Assembly (NCBI RefSeq): GCF_018336935.1
Contig: NZ_CP068771.1
Coordinates: forward strand, 1-64,000
DNA length: 64,000 bases
Direction: 5' to 3'
Origin: Serratia plymuthica
GTDB lineage: Bacteria; Pseudomonadota; Gammaproteobacteria; Enterobacterales; Enterobacteriaceae
Within the stretch, counting starts at the first letter, position 1, and every line of letters starts with the position of its first letter. Below, piece by piece: positions 59,085 to 64,000 of the stretch. Both the position numbers and the translations under genes were made by a program. The notes below the pieces were generated by a model. The model worked only from the letters and a program-made list of their open reading frames with translations, had not been told where the DNA came from and made no database searches.

Positions 59085-59789
59085 TCAGGCTCTTCTATTT
59101 TCAATAGAAGCCAACAAAGGCAGCATTGCCTCAGCGACTCCTTTTGCGGAAGCGGGATTCTGTCCGGTCACTAATCTCTCGCTGACAATCACCTGTGGCT
59201 GAAAATTTGCGGCTGCAAGATGCTCAGCACCTCTTTGCTTCAGCGTGTCTTCAAGTAAGAATGGAACAATGTCGTACAACCCTACAGCACGTTCTTCATC
59301 GTTGGTAAAAGCTGACACCTTTTTGCCCGCAACCAGATATTCATTATCGGAAAGCCGAATATTCACCAATCCGGCGGGGCCATGACAAACCGCAGCGACA
59401 ACGCCACCCTTTTCATAAATTCGTGATGAAACACCCGCCAACTCTATATTGTCAGGGAGATCCCACATCGTCGCATGCCCTCCTGCATAGTAGACGGCGT
59501 CATAGACGTCAGGATCAATCTGCGAGGGTTTTAATGTGGTTTTAGTTGCCTCGCGTAAGGAATCATTATTCCAAAAGGAGGCGTTAACCGGATCGCTGAG
59601 GTCTAAACCGTCAACATGTGTCTTGCCTCCCTTGGGACTCACGAAATCAATTTCATATCCTTCTTTTGTGAGTACATCGTAGGGGTGAGACACCTCAGAA
59701 AGATAGAAACCACTGGGTGCGGCATCTTTACTCTCGGCTTGACCTTTACGGTCATGGCTGGTCAATACAAACAGGATACGTTTGGGCAT
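59085..59789 (-). CDS. DJ-1/PfpI-family protein
   Basis: A 234-residue protein: ILFVLTSHDRKGQ at the start, DGLDLSDPVNASFW, YYAGGHATMWDLPDN, and the nucleophile elbow VAAVCHGPAGLV, all typical of the Hsp31-like class of the DJ-1/PfpI superfamily (glyoxalase-, chaperone- or deglycase-like activities). Full length, with no break. ATG at 59789 (MPKRIL) has AGGAAG upstream; a longer frame from 59861 is not used. Divergent to the LysR gene at 59932 across 142 bases. Confidence 0.87.
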   Translation of the reverse strand: MPKRILFVLTSHDRKGQAESKDAAPSGFYLSEVSHPYDVLTKEGYEIDFVSPKGGKTHVDGLDLSDPVNASFWNNDSLREATKTTLKPSQIDPDVYDAVYYAGGHATMWDLPDNIELAGVSSRIYEKGGVVAAVCHGPAGLVNIRLSDNEYLVAGKKVSAFTNDEERAVGLYDIVPFLLEDTLKQRGAEHLAAANFQPQVIVSERLVTGQNPASAKGVAEAMLPLLASIENRRA

Positions 59790-59931
59790 TTTAACTTCCT
59801 CTATATGGGGGGACTTAAAGCAAAATTCTTCTGACTGCATGCGACATAACAGACTTGTCATATTGAGTCTTATTGTGGAACAATCTATTTATCCTTTAAA
59901 TAGACCTAAACGGACAAACACTTACCCCAAA

Positions 59932-60849
59932 ATGAACAAAATAAACTTGAGAAATGACGACCTTGAAGTGTTTTTACACGTCGTCGACAGAAACAATTTC
60001 TCTGCCGCAGCACGAGACCTACAGATACTCCCCAAGATGGTGAGCAAGCAGATAGCCAGGCTGGAAACTGCACTTGGCACTACACTTTTTGAAAGAAACA
60101 CCCGTAATCTACGTATTACAGACGAGGGCAGAGCTATAGCTGAGAGGGCTCGCGTAGCGTTGGCCGTTCTGGATGAGATGAAGGAACTTTCCCGAGGGGA
60201 TAGTGAGGAGTTAAGCGGAAATATTCGTTTGACTGCGCCCGCACCGTTTGGCCGAAAATATGTTGCTCCTGCGATCGCTGCATTCTGCCAAGTACATCCG
60301 AGGGTGGGCTTTGATTTAAGGTTATCTGACCAAATCCAGGATCTTTACAGTGGTGATTTCGATCTGGCTATTCGTATGGGGGATCTGGCTGATTCTCGCC
60401 TTCTGGCCAGAAAAATAGCAAATAATAGACGTATTCTCATCGCATCGTCCGAATATCTGAAGAATCATCCACCCATTGAGCGACCAGAAGATCTTTTAAA
60501 TCACAACTGCTTAGTATTCGCTTACCCGGGTTTTTTACACAATTCATGGACGTTACGTAAAGCCGGTCATGAAAGAAGCATCAGCGTTACTGGCAACCTT
60601 ATCAGTGACAACGGAGACGTATTGCATGCCTGGAGTTTGGCGGGGCTTGGCATATCTCTTCGAGAAACTTGGGATATTCATGATGAATTGAGAGCTGGGA
60701 AACTTTGCCGAGTTCTGCCTGATTGGGAAGCAAACACATCTCAGATCAGTGTTGTCCGGGCGCGGCGAGAACCAATACCCCGTAGGCTAAGTGTATTTAT
60801 TGATTTCATGACTGAAAAATGGAAACGGGCACCATGGGATGATGATTAA
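59932..60849 (+). CDS. LysR-family regulator
   Basis: A 305-residue LysR-type protein: N-terminal winged helix with FLHVVDRNNFSAAARDLQI, then SKQIARLETALGTTLFERN and TRNLRITDEGRAI, then a periplasmic-binding-like effector domain. It is divergent to the DJ-1/PfpI and MFS genes, which it most likely controls from the 142-base gap. ATG at 59932 is chosen; the open frame extends upstream to 59782 without HTH features. A separate LysR gene lies downstream. Confidence 0.85.
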   Translation: MNKINLRNDDLEVFLHVVDRNNFSAAARDLQILPKMVSKQIARLETALGTTLFERNTRNLRITDEGRAIAERARVALAVLDEMKELSRGDSEELSGNIRLTAPAPFGRKYVAPAIAAFCQVHPRVGFDLRLSDQIQDLYSGDFDLAIRMGDLADSRLLARKIANNRRILIASSEYLKNHPPIERPEDLLNHNCLVFAYPGFLHNSWTLRKAGHERSISVTGNLISDNGDVLHAWSLAGLGISLRETWDIHDELRAGKLCRVLPDWEANTSQISVVRARREPIPRRLSVFIDFMTEKWKRAPWDDD

Positions 60850-61274
60850 TGTTCCGAGAGGTAGTCCGAACCGGTCTAAAAGAAGCTAACCGCTTCACTG
60901 ACCAACGGAATTTGTGATAACTCGATTTGAGTTGAGGTCGTCAACGTTAATAGATAAAAATACAATGATTGTTTAGTCAATTTAAAGGTTTAGCGACTAT
61001 CACTCCCCAGAGTATGTAATAGAAGACAACACGCCAATCCGAATCTCATAGCATGCTTGAAACCTTAATGCCAACCAGTATAACGCACGTAAAATATAGG
61101 TATATCAATGGGTTATCTTGATATGTTCTATCCTTGCCCTATAAAATCCTTTAATTGTTAAAATAAGTTAATATGTATAGAAGCATTAACGGAACATGTT
61201 TATAACATAATACTGTGCAGGCTTTCGATTTTATGTCGTAATCGGAGAGCTTCAGGCTCTTAAGGATGCGCAGT
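60850..61274. other. Non-coding stretch between two LysR genes
   Basis: AT-rich, with no gene-like frame. Near its end a short hairpin GAGAGCTTC...GGCTCT precedes the second LysR gene and AAGGA lies eight bases before its start. Nothing else recognised. Confidence 0.5.
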
Positions 61275-62177
61275 ATGAGCTATCTGGTTCAGTTACGAAG
61301 TTTTGTTGAAGTATACAAAGCTGGTTCGATTTCAAAAGCGGCAATGCGGTTGGGCATAAGCCAGCCTGCAATGTCTGCCCACATTCATTCACTTGAGGCT
61401 TTTACCGGGTGTGTTCTCTTTACTCGTCGTTCACATGGTGTGGTGGCTACAGTGGATGGGGAGGAATTGGCGAGATTGGTGGCTTCAGATTTAGAAACGA
61501 TTGAACTGAAGTTGTCGATGCTTAGATCACGTACAAGAAAGTCCTCGGGGACAGTATCTTTCATCGGGCCAGCAGAATTAATGTGGTCAAAATTACCGTA
61601 CTTGGTGAAAATATTATTCAATGAAGGTATTAAATTTAAAGTTTTGACAGGAAATAGGAAGCGCATATACAGCTGTCTTCTGGACGGAAGTTGTCAACTA
61701 GGTTTCACAACTTCTATGCCGGATAAACAAAAATTTGGATATGCTGAAATTGGAATGGAAAAGTTAATAGTTGTGGTAGCGTCACTCATAGCAGACAACT
61801 TCAAAGAAAATGAGGACGTGATTGATACGCTGTCGAAGCTTCCTCTAATAGCTTACGATGAACAGTTACCCTTGATAAGGGAAGTTTTCCAGGATTCTTC
61901 GCGATTTTTTGCACTGCTTCGTCCGTCTATTACTGTACCGGATTTGCGGATTTTAGAAAGAATGATCCGAGAAAATATTGGTTGGACTGTGATGCCTGAG
62001 TATTTATGCGCCCAAAGCATAGCAGGAGGTCAGATCGTTGAAGTGAATGTCCATGAGAGACTCCCTATAAATTCAATCTATTTGGTATGGATTGATAGCT
62101 CATTACGTAACCCACTCGTTTCAGGAATAAGAGACAGAATTCTCGAACTATCAAAAAATAGCGGATTTATGGTTTGA
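61275..62177 (+). CDS. LysR-family regulator
   Basis: A 300-residue LysR protein: FVEVYKAGSISKAAMRLGIS, then QPAMSAHIHSLEAFTGCVLF and TRRSHGVVATVDGEEL form the winged helix; the C-terminal part is the effector-binding domain. Two ATG codons lie nine bases apart; the second (61275) has AAGGA at good spacing. The polysaccharide deacetylase and HAD genes read towards it, with a terminator between, so it need not regulate them. Confidence 0.85.
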   Translation: MSYLVQLRSFVEVYKAGSISKAAMRLGISQPAMSAHIHSLEAFTGCVLFTRRSHGVVATVDGEELARLVASDLETIELKLSMLRSRTRKSSGTVSFIGPAELMWSKLPYLVKILFNEGIKFKVLTGNRKRIYSCLLDGSCQLGFTTSMPDKQKFGYAEIGMEKLIVVVASLIADNFKENEDVIDTLSKLPLIAYDEQLPLIREVFQDSSRFFALLRPSITVPDLRILERMIRENIGWTVMPEYLCAQSIAGGQIVEVNVHERLPINSIYLVWIDSSLRNPLVSGIRDRILELSKNSGFMV

Positions 62178-62190
62178 GATACATAAAACA

Positions 62191-62209
62191 GGCAGCCTTA
62201 TCGGCTGCC
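62191..62209. terminator. Hairpin between convergent genes
   Basis: GGCAGCC (62191-62197) and GGCTGCC (62203-62209) with loop TTATC, between the stops of the LysR gene and the convergent deacetylase gene. Probably a bidirectional terminator. Confidence 0.7.
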
Positions 62210-62215
62210 GTGTCA

Positions 62216-63097
62216 TTATTTTATCCGTGGAGATCGCTTGGCAAAGTCATCTGCAATGTCATTCAATTTTAGGAATTTCACCCCTGGATGACCAAGCATA
62301 TGAGTTAAGAGGCGTTCGAGCATCATTAACACGTGCGGGCGTCCAGATACGTCCGGGTGAATCGTAAAAGTAAAGATCGCATATTCATGCTCACGGTAGA
62401 CCCAATCGAATTGATCTCTCCACAACTGTTCGATGTCCCTGGGATTCATGAAACCTTGGCTGTTGGGTTTTGTTTTCATGAACATGAAAGGAGGAATATC
62501 GTCGATTGTCCAACTGGCGGGTAATTCAATAAGGTCCGTCTCTTCTCCGCGTACCAGCGGTTTCATCCATTCGGTCGGTGTCTTGGAATAATCTATCTTG
62601 GTCCAGGAATCACCTTTCCTGACATAATAAGGCTGATGATCATGATGCATTAGTGAATGGTCATATTTGATGCCATTTTCTAATAGAAGATCTGTGGTTA
62701 CAGGAGAAAATTCCCACCATGGAGCGACATACCCAGTAGGTCTCTTCCCTGTTAATTTTGTGACCATGTCAATGCCTTTTAGAAGGACTTCTCTTTCTTG
62801 GTCAGGCGACATAGATATTGGGTTTTCATGACTGTAATTATGAACCCCTACCTCATGTCCAGCATTGACAACTGCTTCCATTTGCCGAGGAAAGGTTTCG
62901 ATGGAATGACCAGGCATAAACCAGGTGGTGGGGATATTAAACTGGTCAAATAGATTCAGAAGACGTGGAGTACCTACTTCGCCAGCGAACATACCGCGAG
63001 ATATATCGCTTGGAGAATCTTCTCCCCCATAAGAAGATAGCCAGCCTGCAACGGCATCTACACCCACTCCAAAACCACATAGTATTTCTTTCGCCAT
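62216..63097 (-). CDS. Polysaccharide deacetylase family protein
   Basis: A 293-residue NodB-type protein. It has [12 protein letters not shown] near the start (Asp of the metal site), [26 protein letters not shown] with the histidine pair and [11 protein letters not shown]. It belongs to the cytoplasmic HP0310/PuuE-like group (no signal peptide), whose members act on peptidoglycan, amides or allantoin-like compounds. It is encoded 43 bases downstream of the HAD gene, so it is probably co-transcribed; the substrate cannot be told from sequence. Confidence 0.82.
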   Translation of the reverse strand: MAKEILCGFGVGVDAVAGWLSSYGGEDSPSDISRGMFAGEVGTPRLLNLFDQFNIPTTWFMPGHSIETFPRQMEAVVNAGHEVGVHNYSHENPISMSPDQEREVLLKGIDMVTKLTGKRPTGYVAPWWEFSPVTTDLLLENGIKYDHSLMHHDHQPYYVRKGDSWTKIDYSKTPTEWMKPLVRGEETDLIELPASWTIDDIPPFMFMKTKPNSQGFMNPRDIEQLWRDQFDWVYREHEYAIFTFTIHPDVSGRPHVLMMLERLLTHMLGHPGVKFLKLNDIADDFAKRSPRIK

Positions 63098-63140
63098 GAG
63101 TTATTACTCCTCATACAGAAAAAATTGAAATAATATTGCG

Positions 63141-63872
63141 TTAAGAGGGTTTCTTGACTAATTTCAAGAGATCCTCGGTATCTAATTCATTAATTCCTTT
63201 TTGAAGTGCCATTAATTTATGCTCAGGGATGTTGTATCCCCAATTAGCCCAAAATGATTGAATGCCATGATCTAATGCATCAATAACATTTTGGATATTG
63301 TCATCAATAAATAGAATATCCTCGTTTTTATCGAAGGCTATTGATTTTAGCAAGGTAAGAGTCTTGTTTTTGTCAGTCATCCTCCCATATATTTTATTCG
63401 CGGGTATGTTTAAACCATATTTACTTAGAATGTATAATATAGACTCTTCATCTTTTCCTGATACAATATAGATATCATTAGCTGTTTCAAATAAATTTGA
63501 AACATCCAATAGCGGACGGTGTAGTTCAGCCCAAAGATCAGGGTAGAGACTTCTTGCCAGCTTCCTATAATGGATGAACTTATCCCTGAATATTTTCTTA
63601 TCTTCAGTTGGAATTGATTCATATATAGCAGTGAATCTGTCATTATCTATAGCTTCATTACCAAATTCAGTGAATGAGGCAATAAAGTGACCGTCATGGC
63701 GTACAAAATTCCTTAATTTCCTGAATCGTTTAGCCATCAGGCGTGGGATGTTTTGAAGTACATCTTGGTTAAAATCACTGAGAGGTCTGTCATGTAATAC
63801 ATTCCATGTAATTAGCATGCATTCGTCTACTCCATCAACCACGACCCCGTCGAAATCCATTGCTATTAACAT
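63141..63872 (-). CDS. HAD-superfamily hydrolase
   Basis: A 243-residue HAD protein: MDFDGVVVDG (motif I with two aspartates), IYIVSGKDEES (motif II), a Lys near KNKTLTLLKSIA and ILFIDDNIQNV (motif IV). A helical cap domain lies between motifs I and II (about 20-130). Phosphatase or phosphonatase activity is likely, substrate unknown. Its start is four bases from the stop of the upstream partial gene, and the deacetylase follows, so the three look like one operon. Confidence 0.8.
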   Translation of the reverse strand: MLIAMDFDGVVVDGVDECMLITWNVLHDRPLSDFNQDVLQNIPRLMAKRFRKLRNFVRHDGHFIASFTEFGNEAIDNDRFTAIYESIPTEDKKIFRDKFIHYRKLARSLYPDLWAELHRPLLDVSNLFETANDIYIVSGKDEESILYILSKYGLNIPANKIYGRMTDKNKTLTLLKSIAFDKNEDILFIDDNIQNVIDALDHGIQSFWANWGYNIPEHKLMALQKGINELDTEDLLKLVKKPS

Positions 63873-63876
63873 CGAA

Positions 63877-64000
63877 TTATACCACCAGCGGTTCTTTAAG
63901 AGTTTCGCCGCGTTTCCATCTATCTATTGCATCGAATGTCTGACGCATAAATTTTCCACATTCAGCATAATAGGAGCAAGTTATGATATTCCCGTCGACA
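63877..64000 (-). CDS. C-terminal part of an unidentified protein
   Basis: Only the last 40 codons are inside the window: DGNIITCSYYAECGKFMRQT, then FDAIDRWKRGETLKEPLVV and a stop. The ending RWKRGETLKEPLVV resembles the tail of D-2-hydroxyacid dehydrogenases, but too little is present to assign a family. It is the first gene of the operon that continues with the HAD and deacetylase genes. Confidence 0.55.
   Translation of the reverse strand, partial: VDGNIITCSYYAECGKFMRQTFDAIDRWKRGETLKEPLVV

Noticed and set aside
1..64000. CRISPR arrays, rRNA or complete tRNA genes, and an integrase
   Set aside because: No regularly spaced repeats, no RNA gene signatures and no tyrosine or serine recombinase motifs were noticed on either strand.

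Overview
The window reads as DNA from a member of the Enterobacterales. The evidence is dedA-accD-folC synteny scars, enterobacterial gene families such as DUF2857 and AlpA island proteins, a 17-bp site resembling the asn-tRNA attachment site of Yersinia HPI-type elements, and a VirB/MobBC conjugation module of the ICEKp1 type. It falls into five blocks.

(1) 1-24.4 kb, plus strand: a nearly complete andrimid biosynthetic cluster, admA to admT, in the known gene order. A type II PKS set (AdmA carrier, AdmB/AdmC reductase-like, AdmD KS-CLF fusion, AdmE/AdmG hotdog proteins) would make the octatrienoyl chain. AdmH, a phenylalanine aminomutase, makes beta-Phe, and AdmJ loads it on AdmI. The transglutaminase-like AdmF joins acyl chain and beta-Phe. 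AdmK, AdmS, AdmO, AdmP and AdmM add valine, glycine and two malonate-derived units and release the product. AdmQ exports, AdmR is the phosphopantetheinyl transferase, and AdmT is a drug-resistant AccD. AdmT carries Leu at position 203, and lies between a decayed dedA 3' end and a folC 5' stub cut by an IS3-type end. This suggests the resistance gene was captured from a chromosomal dedA-accD-folC locus.

(2) 24.4-32.1 kb: a scrap zone. It holds a LysE-type exporter, two diverged repeats with a hairpin and the tRNA-Asn-like 17-mer, a patatin remnant, an unknown gene with a HEPN-like motif, a radC remnant, a Hachiman-like HamA/HamB pair and an IS3 remnant.

(3) 32.1-39.0 kb: an ABC three-component (ABC-3C) conflict operon with a recognisable promoter and palindrome, an OLD-nuclease stub, a 605-residue protein of unknown family and an IS66 remnant.

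(4) 39.3-57.7 kb: an ICE/plasmid transfer module. It contains ArdC, MobC relaxase, MobB coupling protein, a nested palindromic candidate oriT, a virB11-virB1 operon on the minus strand that includes a tiny virB7 lipoprotein and a virB3-virB4 fusion, EexN, TraR/DksA, DUF2857 and AlpA. No integrase or replication initiator was seen.

(5) 57.8-64 kb: genes of ordinary chromosomal type. These are an MFS exporter, a DJ-1/PfpI protein, two LysR regulators, a polysaccharide deacetylase, a HAD phosphatase and the 3' end of one more gene.

The main biological point is an antibiotic cluster with its self-resistance gene next to defence genes and a conjugation apparatus, which could make the pathway mobile. 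Function assignments rest on motifs read by eye and remembered family knowledge; no database search was possible.
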